A stretch of DNA of 64,000 nucleotides from Candidatus Latescibacterota bacterium (lineage in GTDB: Bacteria; Latescibacterota; UBA2968): contig JAJEHL010000037.1 of the NCBI GenBank assembly GCA_022823725.1, positions 30,229 through 94,228 on the forward strand. The letters are read 5' to 3'. Of the stretch, positions 7,519-17,316 are shown one piece after another. Position numbers and translations under genes: made by a program. Each line of letters opens with the position of its first letter. Positions within the stretch are counted from its first letter, which is position 1. The notes beneath the pieces were generated by a model. The model saw only the letters and a program-made list of their open reading frames with translations. It had not been told where the DNA came from and did no database searches.

Positions 7519-10233
7519 ATGCCGCTACTCAACGTCGAAAACGCCCGCGAAAACCTCAGACGCTATCCCTGGGCGCAGGCCATCATCGAAGGCTGGAAAC
7601 AGCAGGTTGCCCACCTCATGGACCAGAACCGCGACTTTATCGACGCCATGATGCCCGAACTCACCCCCTGGCCCGAATACGGCCAGAACTGTCCCGTCTG
7701 CGTCAACCACCTCTCCTCCATGGGTGAAACCGGCCTGTACGAATGGGATCCCACCGATCCAGACAGGCTCATCTGCAAATACTGTAAAACCGAGTACCCC
7801 AACGCCAACTATCCCGAAACCGGCAGCATCACCGCGCCCAGAATGAACCAGACCTTCACCTTCTACCTCACCGACGAAGAACGCGCCCACCCCGAAGACA
7901 AATCGGGCAAACACGCCTTCAAATGGGTCAACTGGCCCGTACACACGAGCTGGACCGGCATCATCCGCACCAAAAAAAGCCGCTGGATCTTTGAACAAAT
8001 TCTACCACTTGCCAAATTATACGCCCTCACAGATGACGTATTATACGCCCAGTGGTGCGCCGGAATCATGGACTGCATGGCGCGGCGATACCCCAACTGG
8101 CTCTTCCACTCCTACGACGGCACCATAGCGGACTGTCCGCCAGCCGAAGTCGCCATCTCCCTGGGCAAATATCCCCGCGCCGGACGTTTTCCCGTCGAAA
8201 CCATCATCACCGCCTTTGAAGGCCGCCATCGCGAAGGAGACCATGCCATCCTCAACAACGGTTTCTGGGGCGCCGGACGCTTTGGCTGCAGCGGCTCCGA
8301 TGGCGGAGCCATCCTTCAGATCACTCTGGCTTACGACCTCATCCGAACTGCCCAGTATCCAGATGGCTCACCCGTCCTCACACCCGAAATGGATCAACGC
8401 ATCGTCAACGACCTCATCCTCGCCGGCTGTGCAGACACTGAAAACTGGAACGAAATCAACAACAAATGCGGTCCTGGCCGCGCACTAAGCGCCGCCGTCG
8501 GCATACTCTTCAACAAACCACAAAGCGTGCGCCGCGCCATCGAAGGCCTTGAAACCCTCCTCGAAGATGCCTTCCACTTCGACGGCTTCTGCACCGAATC
8601 CCCCTCCTATTCCGCCATGCACCTCAACCTGTTGCGCGACATACCCGAACTACTCGTTGGATACTCCGATCCCGACGGCTACGAACCCGAAACCGGTCCG
8701 CCCCTCAAAAACCTGGACCCCTTTCAACACTTTGACCGTTACCGCCTGGCTCTGGAAAGCATGGTCCGCATGCTCGACCCAAACCTGCAAGATCCCGTCA
8801 TCGGAGATAGCCGAGAAGGCCGAAGCATCGACTCTATCTACGCCGAAATCCTATCCGCCCACTACGGCAACCGCTACGCTGGCCTACTGGAAAAATCGCA
8901 GAACGCCCCACTCTCACAAAAGGGCAATGAATACGCCCTCTGGCACCGGGATCCCGATATAGTAGCGGAACAAAATACCGACCTACCCCACCACACCGAA
9001 TGGTTCCCCGGCTGGCATGTCGCTGTTCTGCGCGGCGGAAACCCAAAAGGTCACACCGCCTTCTACTTCAACGGTTATGGCTTTGGCGGCCATCGCCACT
9101 ACGACAGCCTGGGCATCATCTACATCGCCCAGGGGCGGGAAATGGCCGCAGACCGGGGTTATATCTGGGACGACCCCAGAAATGCCTGGACCAAAAGCAC
9201 CCTCTCACACAACATCGTCACCGTTGACGCCCAAAACCAGAGCGGCAACCCAAAACCCGCCACCCTACAACTCTTCGGCACGGGTGCAGGCGTCGAAATC
9301 ATCCAGGCATCCGCCGCCCCTTACGAACAGTGCGACCGCTACCAGCGCACCTGCGCGCTCATCCAGATCCCCGGCGAACAGACCTATGCCATCGACTTCT
9401 TCCGAATAAACGGTGGCAATCTCCACCAGTATGGCTTCCACGGCAACGGGCATCTCACGGGCATTCGCGGTGCCGATCCTCAACCCATTGACGAACAAAT
9501 CGAATGGCTCGACAACATCCGCGCCGACCATCCTCAAAACCCCTTCACCGCCACATGGCAAAACCAGGACCTGCGACTGGACCTCACCCTGCTCAACCCC
9601 ATCCATCGCCTCCTGCTCGCAGACGCGCCCGGCTGGCGCTCAGACCTGGGCGACCAACTCAACGCCCCACCTGTCCAGCAAATCCTGGCCGAACGCAAAA
9701 ACGGTGCGAACACAAATAGTCAGTACGCCGCCGTCATCGCACCCTACACCGACACATCACCCATCCAATCCGCACACCTGATCCTGAACGACCCCGACAC
9801 CCTCGCCATGGCAATAGCCGTAAAACGCGACGGCTGTACCGACTACATCCTCTCAGCCCCCGAAGGCACAACCCATGACCTCGGCCCCATCTCCATCACA
9901 GGCCAATTCGCTTATGCATCCATCGACAATCAGGGCAATCTCCAACGGGCTTATCTGCTCTGTGGCACGGAACTCCGTTGCGGCAGTCACACCCTCACAC
10001 GCTCACAGGCACAGACCCCACTCGACGTCACCTCAGTTGACAATCGCACCTATCATATATCGCAAACCGTGCCCGACCCCAACAACCTTTCTGGAACCTA
10101 TCTATTAGCCGCAGACACCGGCTACGAAATCGAATCCGCCTCGGAAAAATCCATCACCGTGCGAGACTATCCCGCCATTGCGTGCGACCGCGTCGTTCTC
10201 CTCAACGCCGCTACCTTAAATCCTGCGATCTAA
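7519..10233 (+). CDS. Heparinase II/III-like polysaccharide lyase
   Basis: The 904-residue protein has the layout of heparinase II/III-type lyases. An alpha/alpha-toroid region (about 100-480) includes LNNGFWGAG, AFHFDGFCTESPSYS and HLNLLRDIPELL. It is followed by the beta-sandwich domain with GGHRHYDSLGIIY and LSHNIVTVD, which holds the conserved His-rich signature of the family. Such enzymes depolymerise uronic-acid-containing polysaccharides by beta-elimination. An unusual feature is CPVC at about 60-63 and CKYC at about 92-95 near the N-terminus, a possible zinc site. No signal peptide is evident, so export is uncertain. CAGGAG precedes the ATG. The last 18 bases overlap the end of the convergent coaX gene. 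Confidence 0.8.
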   Translation: MPLLNVENARENLRRYPWAQAIIEGWKQQVAHLMDQNRDFIDAMMPELTPWPEYGQNCPVCVNHLSSMGETGLYEWDPTDPDRLICKYCKTEYPNANYPETGSITAPRMNQTFTFYLTDEERAHPEDKSGKHAFKWVNWPVHTSWTGIIRTKKSRWIFEQILPLAKLYALTDDVLYAQWCAGIMDCMARRYPNWLFHSYDGTIADCPPAEVAISLGKYPRAGRFPVETIITAFEGRHREGDHAILNNGFWGAGRFGCSGSDGGAILQITLAYDLIRTAQYPDGSPVLTPEMDQRIVNDLILAGCADTENWNEINNKCGPGRALSAAVGILFNKPQSVRRAIEGLETLLEDAFHFDGFCTESPSYSAMHLNLLRDIPELLVGYSDPDGYEPETGPPLKNLDPFQHFDRYRLALESMVRMLDPNLQDPVIGDSREGRSIDSIYAEILSAHYGNRYAGLLEKSQNAPLSQKGNEYALWHRDPDIVAEQNTDLPHHTEWFPGWHVAVLRGGNPKGHTAFYFNGYGFGGHRHYDSLGIIYIAQGREMAADRGYIWDDPRNAWTKSTLSHNIVTVDAQNQSGNPKPATLQLFGTGAGVEIIQASAAPYEQCDRYQRTCALIQIPGEQTYAIDFFRINGGNLHQYGFHGNGHLTGIRGADPQPIDEQIEWLDNIRADHPQNPFTATWQNQDLRLDLTLLNPIHRLLLADAPGWRSDLGDQLNAPPVQQILAERKNGANTNSQYAAVIAPYTDTSPIQSAHLILNDPDTLAMAIAVKRDGCTDYILSAPEGTTHDLGPISITGQFAYASIDNQGNLQRAYLLCGTELRCGSHTLTRSQAQTPLDVTSVDNRTYHISQTVPDPNNLSGTYLLAADTGYEIESASEKSITVRDYPAIACDRVVLLNAATLNPAI

Positions 10234-10962
10234 CAAAACCAGCGCACGCATAACCAGATCTGGCTCCACGCGATGAGGATAGTTTATGAAAGGCGCAATC
10301 ACCTCGGCATCCCCCCCGGTCAAAACAAGCGTCGCCCGCCCATCGGGAGCCAGTTCACTAAACAGTCGCTCTACGGCACCAACAGCCCCATAAATAACCC
10401 CCGCCTGAATACAAGAAGTCGTATCCGTCCCAACAGCCGAATCAGGTGGTTGAAGCACCACATGGGGAAGCAAACTCGTCTCATCGTGCAGCGCGCGCAA
10501 CCCCATACCCAAACCCGGCGCAATCGTCCCCCCCCGAAAAACACCATCTGCCGTCACCAGATCCACAGTCAACGCAGAGCCAAAAGCGGCGACAACCACA
10601 CTTCCCGCGCAAATGCGAAACGCCTCGCTCGCCTGCAATAGCCGATCAATGCCAACATGGTCGGGACGGGGCACAGCGACATCAATCCCCAGATCCATAT
10701 CCGTATCAACCACCTGTGACATCAGCCCCCACACCTGCTGCACTGCTTCTCGAATCACCTCATCTGCACCGCGCACCACAGAAGCAACCAAACACCGGTT
10801 GGGCGTTCCTCTCGGGGCAAAACGCGATTCAAGAACACTCACAACCTGTGTCGCATCTTGAACTCCGCTAATAGACGCACGCGCAATCGGGCGACCGTCA
10901 TCGTATAACGCCGCCTTCAAACGCGAATTGCCCACATCAAAAACCAGCAATTTTCGCCCCAT
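10216..10962 (-). CDS. coaX: Type III pantothenate kinase
   Basis: CoaX phosphorylates pantothenate in the first step of coenzyme A synthesis and is the cytoplasmic, feedback-insensitive type. The phosphate-binding start FDVGNSRLKAAL, the VGIDRLLQA motif and GSALTVDLVTADG followed by GGTIAPGL are in the usual order of this ASKHA-fold family, and length (248 residues) is normal. I place the start at the ATG at 10962, with AGGGA eight bases upstream; a TTG at 10983 would add seven residues but lacks a site. The 3' end overlaps the convergent lyase gene by 18 bp. It lies just downstream of glcB on the same strand. Confidence 0.93.
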   Translation of the reverse strand: MGRKLLVFDVGNSRLKAALYDDGRPIARASISGVQDATQVVSVLESRFAPRGTPNRCLVASVVRGADEVIREAVQQVWGLMSQVVDTDMDLGIDVAVPRPDHVGIDRLLQASEAFRICAGSVVVAAFGSALTVDLVTADGVFRGGTIAPGLGMGLRALHDETSLLPHVVLQPPDSAVGTDTTSCIQAGVIYGAVGAVERLFSELAPDGRATLVLTGGDAEVIAPFINYPHRVEPDLVMRALVLLDRRI

Positions 10963-10995
10963 TGTTTGATCCCTATTCAGCAATCAGCCCACCCC

Positions 10996-11023
10996 TTTTC
11001 ATCTGCGCCCATCTGCGGATCCC
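10996..11023. repeat. Core-less relative of the dispersed hairpin repeat
   Basis: The stretch reads TCATCTGCGCCCATCTGCGGATC in plus orientation. It equals the two outer flanks of the dispersed repeat (ATCTGCGTCCATC and CCATCTGCGGAT) joined without the TCCCTGC/GCAGGGA hairpin. It contains the stop codon of glcB and encodes the last residues (ADGRR) of that protein. Confidence 0.6.
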
Positions 11024-13179
11024 TTCACCTCTCGCCGCCGCGTATGTAAAACCAGTTCAGTATATCCATTGGGCACTTCGCGACCCTTGAGAACCAGATC
11101 GAGCGCAGCTTGAAATGCAATACTCTCATCAAAATTTGGAGCCATATTGCGATACGCCGGATCGCCCGCATTCTGCCGATCCACAACCGCGGCCATCTTC
11201 TCAAAAGTCTCGCGGACTTGCTCTGCACTCACAATCCCGTGATGCAACCAGTTGGCGATATGCTGGCTCGAAATACGCAACGTCGCGCGATCTTCCATCA
11301 GACCCACATCGTGAATATCGGGCACCTTAGAACAGCCAACACCCTGATCAACCCAGCGCACCACATAGCCCAAAATACCCTGCGCGTTATTCTCCAATTC
11401 CCGCGCGATCTCCTCAGCCGTCAGATCTCTATCCAGCAAAGGCGGCGTCAAAATCTCATCCAGACTCGCGCGTTCACGCCTCGCGAGTTCTGCTTGTCGC
11501 ACCGAAACATTCACCTGATGGTAGTGCATCGCATGCAATGTGGCCGCCGTCGGCGAAGGAACCCATGCAGTAGTCGCCCCCGCTTCGGGGTGATTCATCT
11601 TCGTCTCCACCATCTCCCGCATCGCATCGGGCATCGCCCACATCCCCTTGCCAATTTGCCCTTTGCCGATCAACCCCGTCTCAATACCCACATCCACATT
11701 CCAATCCTCATAAGCCGATAACCACGGCTGCGCCTTAATTTCATTCTTCGGAAGCATAGCACCGGCTTCCATACTCGTATGCATCTCATCACCCGTACGA
11801 TCCAAAAACCCCGTATTGATAAAAATGACGCGCTCGCGGGCTTCCCACATAGCGCGCTTCAAATTGACAGTCGTGCGCCGCTCTTCGTCCATAATCCCGA
11901 TCTTCAGCGTATTTCGCGCAAGTCCAAGCGCATCTTCCACGCGCCCAAATAATTCTACTGTCGCCGCCACCTCTTCAGGCCCGTGCATCTTGGGCTTTAC
12001 GATATACACACTGCCCGAGCGGCTATTTTGATACACGCCATTGCCCTTCAAATCGTGAATAGCCCCCAGCGACGTTACCATCGCATCCAAAAACCCTTCG
12101 GGAATCGCCTCTCCATCCGCAGTCGTCACCGCATCAGTGTACATGTGAATACCCACATTCCGCACCAGCAGCGTACTTCGCCCCGGCAGTACCAACGCAC
12201 CGCCATCTGGACGAATATAAGTTCTATCGGGATTCAATTTGCGATTCAAGGGTTGTCCATTCTTTTCAAAAATCGTCTCCAACGTGCCCTTCATCAGCCC
12301 ACACCAGTTGCGATACACGAGCACCTTGTCCGCAGCATCCACGGCAGATACGGAATCCTCACAATCCTGAATCGTGGTAATTGCTGATTCCAACACCACA
12401 TCTTTCACCCCTGCCGGATGGTCTTTTCCAATGGGATGGCCCGGATCGATCTGAATCTCAATATGCAACCCGTTGTGCGCCAACAACATACTGGACAATG
12501 CCCCATCTCGCTCTGTATAACCCACAAACTGATGCGGATCTGATAATCCAGCATCCCGACCATCAACCTCTGCGACGAGCACCTTCTGCCCGCCCTCTTC
12601 ACACAGAGCAAACGCCGTCACTGCTGCATAAGACCCATTGGACAGCGGCACAGTCGCATCCAAAAACTCATTCGCGCTATCAATCACCTTCTCGCCGCGC
12701 ACGGGATTATAAGCCGTACCCTTATCCGCGCCATCATCCTCCGGAATCACATCTGTCCCATACAGCGCATCGTACAAACTACCCCAGCGCGCATTGGCCG
12801 CATTCAAACAATAACGCGCATTATCCACCGGCACGACCAGCTGCGGTCCAGCCACTGTCGCCACCTCTGGATCAACCCCATTTGTCAACACCTGAAAATG
12901 ATCCCCTTCGGGCAATAAATACCCGATCTCCTGCAAAAATGCCCTGTACGCTTCCCCATCAATAGATCCGCGCCCCCTGTGCCAGGCATCGATCTTTGCC
13001 TGTAAGACATCGCGCCTTTCCAATAAATGCCGATTCTCAGGTCCCAGATCTCTTACAATCTCCTCCAACCCACGCCAAAAAGCCTCTGCATCCACGCCCG
13101 TATCGGGCGCGATTTCGTCCTTAACCAATGCGTAGAGCGCGGCATCTACATTCAATCCGCCAACAGCTATCCTGCTCAT
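10999..13179 (-). CDS. glcB: Malate synthase G
   Basis: Malate synthase G condenses glyoxylate with acetyl-CoA to give malate in the glyoxylate bypass or glycolate use. The protein has 726 residues from the ATG at 13179, the usual length for the monomeric G form. Recognisable blocks are [17 protein letters not shown] and NWCGLMKG in the TIM barrel, the RTYIRPDG segment, and [18 protein letters not shown] and KGMWAMPD further on. An upstream GTG/ATG-type extension to 13245 exists, but AAAGGAG seven bases before 13179 decides the start. Its C-terminal tail ADGRR and stop codon derive from a repeat-related sequence. No isocitrate lyase gene is in the window, so glyoxylate may come from another route. 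Confidence 0.93.
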   Translation of the reverse strand: MSRIAVGGLNVDAALYALVKDEIAPDTGVDAEAFWRGLEEIVRDLGPENRHLLERRDVLQAKIDAWHRGRGSIDGEAYRAFLQEIGYLLPEGDHFQVLTNGVDPEVATVAGPQLVVPVDNARYCLNAANARWGSLYDALYGTDVIPEDDGADKGTAYNPVRGEKVIDSANEFLDATVPLSNGSYAAVTAFALCEEGGQKVLVAEVDGRDAGLSDPHQFVGYTERDGALSSMLLAHNGLHIEIQIDPGHPIGKDHPAGVKDVVLESAITTIQDCEDSVSAVDAADKVLVYRNWCGLMKGTLETIFEKNGQPLNRKLNPDRTYIRPDGGALVLPGRSTLLVRNVGIHMYTDAVTTADGEAIPEGFLDAMVTSLGAIHDLKGNGVYQNSRSGSVYIVKPKMHGPEEVAATVELFGRVEDALGLARNTLKIGIMDEERRTTVNLKRAMWEARERVIFINTGFLDRTGDEMHTSMEAGAMLPKNEIKAQPWLSAYEDWNVDVGIETGLIGKGQIGKGMWAMPDAMREMVETKMNHPEAGATTAWVPSPTAATLHAMHYHQVNVSVRQAELARRERASLDEILTPPLLDRDLTAEEIARELENNAQGILGYVVRWVDQGVGCSKVPDIHDVGLMEDRATLRISSQHIANWLHHGIVSAEQVRETFEKMAAVVDRQNAGDPAYRNMAPNFDESIAFQAALDLVLKGREVPNGYTELVLHTRRREVKGSADGRR

Positions 13180-13198
13180 ATACCACTCCTTTGAAAAC

Positions 13199-13521
13199 TC
13201 ATGTATATCCACCTTTGCCCAACAAAATACGCGCTTCCTCGTCATCGCCCTCTAAAATCGCCTGTGTCAACCCGTCACCGGGAGGCGGTCCCCCGTGGGG
13301 TGATCGGCGCAACCAGGTCGGCGTATAACTCAAAATCAACATCCTGCGCTTTGTCCTTAACGTCGGCAATCCGCGATGCCACAGACGCGCACCAGATACC
13401 CTTCCCGGTCAAATTGCCGCAACTCCTCTGTCGATGCACAAACATCTATCTCGTAATGGTGGTCTGATCCGCTGGTATTGGGACTGAGAACCTTATAAGA
13501 CACTGTGCAATTCTGTTCCAT
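13199..13521 (-). pseudogene. Decayed gene, probable phytanoyl-CoA-dioxygenase-like fragment
   Basis: An ORF opens at the ATG at 13521 with AGGAG six bases upstream, directly after the stop of the DUF4038 gene. It ends after 54 residues at 13357. Its sequence includes TEELRQFDREGYLVR, the typical opening of phytanoyl-CoA dioxygenase-like proteins. Coding-like sequence then continues in a second frame (IADVKDKAQDVDFELYADL) and finally in a third ([21 protein letters not shown], ending at a TGA at 13199). Three consecutive coding-like pieces in three frames suggest at least two frameshifts, and the whole is far shorter than a functional dioxygenase. A sequencing or assembly error cannot be excluded, nor that the 54-residue ORF is itself expressed. 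Confidence 0.45.
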
Positions 13522-13530
13522 ATCATCTCC

Positions 13531-15135
13531 TCATGCCATGACCAGAAGCCAATCGCCATCTCCCGGTGCTTCGTAAACGCGCCTGCCATTGACCTCGCGC
13601 ACTTCTGCTGCTTCCACATCGCCATCGCGCGGATTGTACCAGATACCCCGAAGCTGTGGTGACAGCCCCGCCATCTTCACCACCACCGCCTCACCCTGTG
13701 GTGTATAGGCAACCACGAGATCGTTTGCCACAGATTTAGAAATCAAAATGTGATTGTGTACATCTCGCTCGCCGGGCTGGACGCCCAACAACTCTGGGGA
13801 CGGACGTAGCGTCCACCACCCGATAGAATCGAATGCATCAACGAGATAGCGCACTTGCTCTGCCCCATCCATCAGCAACGCATCATGCCAGGGCAGAGGC
13901 GTTCCCGAATTGGGATGGTCAACGGGTGGACCGCTGCCATCGTCCCATCCCCATACCCCGTGCCCCCCATAAGTCACGCCAGCGGTTGGCGCGTTGAGCA
14001 GGCTCCAGTACATCGCCCTCCTCACCGACGCTGCATCATGTGGTCGCTTTGAATGATAGGCCACATGATTTTCATAAGAAGGCTCCATATTAATATAAAA
14101 TTGGCGAGGCGCCTTTTTCCAATCTTCCGAAGGCGGACCCGTCACAATCCACTGCAAAGTCTCGTCGCTATCGCCATGCCCGCTTTGATACCCCACCACA
14201 TCGAGCCAATTTTCAGACCGAAATTCATCCGTCGGGAATCGCCGCCCCGAACTGTGCATCGCCACAGGCGCGTGTGGACCCTTCCCGAAAACCGCGCGCC
14301 CAACGCGCTGCCACCGCTCGGCATTCTCGCCATCGTAATTGCCATCTCCTCCCAAAATCCACACCACGGGATAACACGCCCAGCGCGCGACCATATATTC
14401 AGCCAACAGGATCATCTGGTCCTCTGACAACGATGCGCCCGGGCTCTTTTCCGGATGATTGCGCCCTCCCAGTGCCCACAACATCACAGGCGCATTGACC
14501 AGGCCAGCCTGAAAAGTCATCTCCACCCAGTCATCCAAACGCTGAAAAAAGGCCGGATTTATAGCGATCTTCTCCATCCCAGAAAACGCCAGATTGCCCT
14601 CGACATCGCCATCTGGAGCCGCACGCCACTGCGTAGCCACCCATTGCACGGTATTAAACCCCTGCCGCACGCGCTCGCTGAGATAATAGCGCCATTCATC
14701 TCGCGTGGACCGCAAACACCCATTCCACGCCGTATCTGCCATAAAGAAAAACGGCTTCTCATCCGCATAAATAAAATGCCGCCTGTTTGCGGACAGCGCA
14801 ACGGGACCGTGTACATCAAATTCACTGTCCGTCTGCGATGGCCCACACGTAAAACCTCCCTCTCGATTGTGCAATCCCGTGTTTTCCGCATCCGAAAAAA
14901 ACGTCGCATACGACCACTCGCCCTCTTCATCTGGACAAAAACGCACGCGCCATTGCTGTCCGCCATCCCAAAATCCCATCACATTATAGACCGATCCAAA
15001 CGGCGAAGTAAACACCACCTGCAATGCCGCTTCTTGAATGGGATTTCCGTAATCTTTATCACTTTCAAAATCGATCTCAATGCGTCCCCATTTTGTCACA
15101 ACTGGCGCATGGCCGTTTTGATCTATGTCATTCAT
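13531..15135 (-). CDS. DUF5060/DUF4038-type glycoside hydrolase
   Basis: The 534-residue protein has an N-terminal beta-sandwich of the DUF5060 kind (about 5-95, with VTKWGRIEIDFES and VRFCPDEEGEWSY). A TIM-barrel of the DUF4038/apiosidase-like (GH140-related) type follows (about 115-440), with PFFFMADTAWNG, RVRQGFNTVQ, WILGGDGNYDG, GYQSGHG and YINMEPSYEN. It ends with a beta domain (about 450-534) like the collagen-binding domain that often follows DUF4038. The conserved Asp in ADTAWN and Glu in MEPSYE are candidate catalytic residues. Relatives release sugars from plant or algal polysaccharide side chains. No signal peptide is visible. The ribosome site is weak. It sits between the glycogen-debranching gene and the decayed dioxygenase gene. 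Confidence 0.8.
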   Translation of the reverse strand: MNDIDQNGHAPVVTKWGRIEIDFESDKDYGNPIQEAALQVVFTSPFGSVYNVMGFWDGGQQWRVRFCPDEEGEWSYATFFSDAENTGLHNREGGFTCGPSQTDSEFDVHGPVALSANRRHFIYADEKPFFFMADTAWNGCLRSTRDEWRYYLSERVRQGFNTVQWVATQWRAAPDGDVEGNLAFSGMEKIAINPAFFQRLDDWVEMTFQAGLVNAPVMLWALGGRNHPEKSPGASLSEDQMILLAEYMVARWACYPVVWILGGDGNYDGENAERWQRVGRAVFGKGPHAPVAMHSSGRRFPTDEFRSENWLDVVGYQSGHGDSDETLQWIVTGPPSEDWKKAPRQFYINMEPSYENHVAYHSKRPHDAASVRRAMYWSLLNAPTAGVTYGGHGVWGWDDGSGPPVDHPNSGTPLPWHDALLMDGAEQVRYLVDAFDSIGWWTLRPSPELLGVQPGERDVHNHILISKSVANDLVVAYTPQGEAVVVKMAGLSPQLRGIWYNPRDGDVEAAEVREVNGRRVYEAPGDGDWLLVMA

Positions 15136-15202
15136 ATTTTTTATAATCCTCGCTCAAATCTAACCGATATGCCTTCTTGTCAAATCGTTGATCCAGCACA
15201 GT

Positions 15203-15258
15203 TCATCCGCGTCCATCCCTGCTTACACCCGCAGGGACATGCCTGCGTCCATCCGCGA
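15203..15258 (-). repeat. Dispersed hairpin repeat, copy 2, inside a gene end
   Basis: This is the same hairpin and flanks as at 6176-6235, in the opposite orientation. It lies within the last codons of the debranching-enzyme gene. The repeat is translated there as ADGRR, then HVPAGVSRDGRG, and then the stop. Confidence 0.9.
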
Positions 15259-17212
15259 ATTTTTCAGGCCTCTGGTCCAGCACATCTTCCACAAAAGCGC
15301 GCAAGATTTCGGCAGTACTCCACGCCTGAGCAAAGCAACCGCGAGAGGCATGGGGCGGGTCGCCATCGAAAATCTCAGAAATATGTCCCAGGCCCGATTT
15401 TTCAACATGCCGCAACAAAGGGCGCAACATGCGTTTGGCAGAAGCACGAACACCTGCCTCTTTGCCGTGAATGCGAACCCATGAAGTAATAAATGGCCCC
15501 ATAAGCCATGCCCAAACCGTCCCCTGGTGATACGCGCTATCGCGACGACCTGGGTCGCCGCCATAAGTGCCCCTGTATGCCGCGTCGGACGGCGACAGGC
15601 TTCGCAAACCATAAGGCGTGAGCAACTCGCGTTCGACCACATCGAGAATACTGCGCTCACGCGCAGCATTGAGCATGCGATGCGGCAGACTGAGGGCAAA
15701 AATCTGATTGGGACGAATCGCCGCATCCGGCTCCTCATCGGTCAAACAATCGTACAAACATCCGGCATCGGGGTTCCAAAACGCATCGGCAAAGCGCTCA
15801 GCTGTCTTTTCAGCCAACCCGGCGTATTCGGCACTGAGATCGGATTCGCCATATCTATCAGCCAGATCGCGCATCACACACAGCGCATTGTACCACAGTG
15901 CATTGACCTCAACGGGCTTGCCCTGCCGCGGGGTAACGACCCAATCTCCCACCTTGGCATCCATCCATGTCAGTTGCACACCGGGTTCTCCAGCATAAAG
16001 CAACCCATCGCAATCCAGATGAATATTATATCGCGTTCCCCGAACAAAATAGCGGATAATCTCATGGAGCACTCGCCAGAGGGTTTCCCGCACAAAATCA
16101 TAATCGGCTGTGTACGCCAAAAAGCGATCCACTGCATAAACGTACCACAGGGTAGCATCCACACTATTGTACTCGGGCACATCGCCGTGATCGGGAAATC
16201 GGTTTGGAATCATCCCCTTATCGCAGAAACGCGCATAAGCAGCGAGAATATCGCGAGCTTCCTCAAATCGCCCGGTCACCAGCGCGAGACCGGGCAACGC
16301 AATCATCGTATCCCGTCCCCAATCCGTAAACCAGGGATAACCCGCGATAATGGAGACACATGCGTCGCTGCGCTTGACGAGAAAAGCATCTGCACTCAGA
16401 CTGAGACCCGTGCATTTGGGAACTGATTGGACAATTTTATCTCTCCGGTCTATCTCAGCCTGCCGAAGCGCATTCACCTCATCACAAGTACCGCGTTCAA
16501 GGCTAATGAGCAAATGCGCGGATTCACCCGCTTTGAGATCAAAGGTAAATTCTCCGGGACAATACAGGTCTTCCCGATTATCCAGGCCGCGATAAGCTTC
16601 AACAGCATATTCAAAATTGTAATACCAATCACCCCGCGCTTGAAATTCTCCATTGTGCGCGATATACAAAGGCGGGTATTCCGCATAAAGCTGAAAACGC
16701 ATCAAACCATCGCAAATATCGACATCGCCATTGAGCATATCATTCCGGCGCATCAGGTGATGGTAATCTCGGAAAGCAGCGAGCGGGCGCAGCGCGAGCG
16801 TAACCGGACGATCAAAGGGACCGTAAGTAATCACAGTGGTATTTTGACCATAGACCATAAAAACTTGCTTCTCAAAACACAAATCGTCGATACAAAAGGT
16901 AAATATGGGAAAGGGATCCAATCGGACGTGTTCGAGATGGGTATAACCGTTCGGGTGAATAGCACCAGCGTAGCAATTGCTACTGAGTTCAAAAGACCCC
17001 GTGCCGGGCACGATAAGCGTTTCTTCAAATTTGGACAACGCGACAAATCGACCGTGCGACTCATTCTGTGCGGGAATGAGCAAACCGTGGTACCGCCGCG
17101 TATTCATACCGATAATAGTAGAACACGCAAATCCCCCCAGACCATTGGTCTCCAGCCACTCTCGTCCCATCGCCTGCTCCAGATCGCGACATATTTCCTT
17201 TTTTATTTTCAT
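15203..17212 (-). CDS. Glycogen-debranching-type enzyme (amylo-alpha-1,6-glucosidase)
   Basis: The 669-residue product matches the bacterial/archaeal GDE type, which hydrolyses alpha-1,6 branches in glycogen or limit dextrins. The N-terminal domain has the signature EWLETNGLGGFACSTI and NTRRYHGLL (about 18-48). The (alpha/alpha)6 catalytic domain has YPWFTDWGRDTMIALPGL (about 292-309), FPDHGDVPEYNSVDATLWYV, ALWYNAL and DSAYHQGTVWAWLMGPF. WGRDT and the YHQGTVW block carry the usual acidic and His residues. The last 19 residues are encoded by a copy of the dispersed repeat and are not expected in relatives. It has no signal peptide and is probably cytoplasmic. GGAAG precedes the ATG at modest spacing. 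Confidence 0.9.
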   Translation of the reverse strand: MKIKKEICRDLEQAMGREWLETNGLGGFACSTIIGMNTRRYHGLLIPAQNESHGRFVALSKFEETLIVPGTGSFELSSNCYAGAIHPNGYTHLEHVRLDPFPIFTFCIDDLCFEKQVFMVYGQNTTVITYGPFDRPVTLALRPLAAFRDYHHLMRRNDMLNGDVDICDGLMRFQLYAEYPPLYIAHNGEFQARGDWYYNFEYAVEAYRGLDNREDLYCPGEFTFDLKAGESAHLLISLERGTCDEVNALRQAEIDRRDKIVQSVPKCTGLSLSADAFLVKRSDACVSIIAGYPWFTDWGRDTMIALPGLALVTGRFEEARDILAAYARFCDKGMIPNRFPDHGDVPEYNSVDATLWYVYAVDRFLAYTADYDFVRETLWRVLHEIIRYFVRGTRYNIHLDCDGLLYAGEPGVQLTWMDAKVGDWVVTPRQGKPVEVNALWYNALCVMRDLADRYGESDLSAEYAGLAEKTAERFADAFWNPDAGCLYDCLTDEEPDAAIRPNQIFALSLPHRMLNAARERSILDVVERELLTPYGLRSLSPSDAAYRGTYGGDPGRRDSAYHQGTVWAWLMGPFITSWVRIHGKEAGVRASAKRMLRPLLRHVEKSGLGHISEIFDGDPPHASRGCFAQAWSTAEILRAFVEDVLDQRPEKFADGRRHVPAGVSRDGRG

Positions 17213-17316
17213 GACCCGCTTCCATTCACCGAATGGACTATTTCCTCCTCCTTGACATCAGGCTATTTTGTGTCTATAAATATTTGCGATAAACTTCTCG
17301 AAAACAAACACACACT

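Noticed and set aside
12381..12965. 194-residue plus-strand frame inside glcB
   Set aside because: It is a shadow of malate synthase; its composition is His/Pro/Ser-rich and it has no ribosome site.
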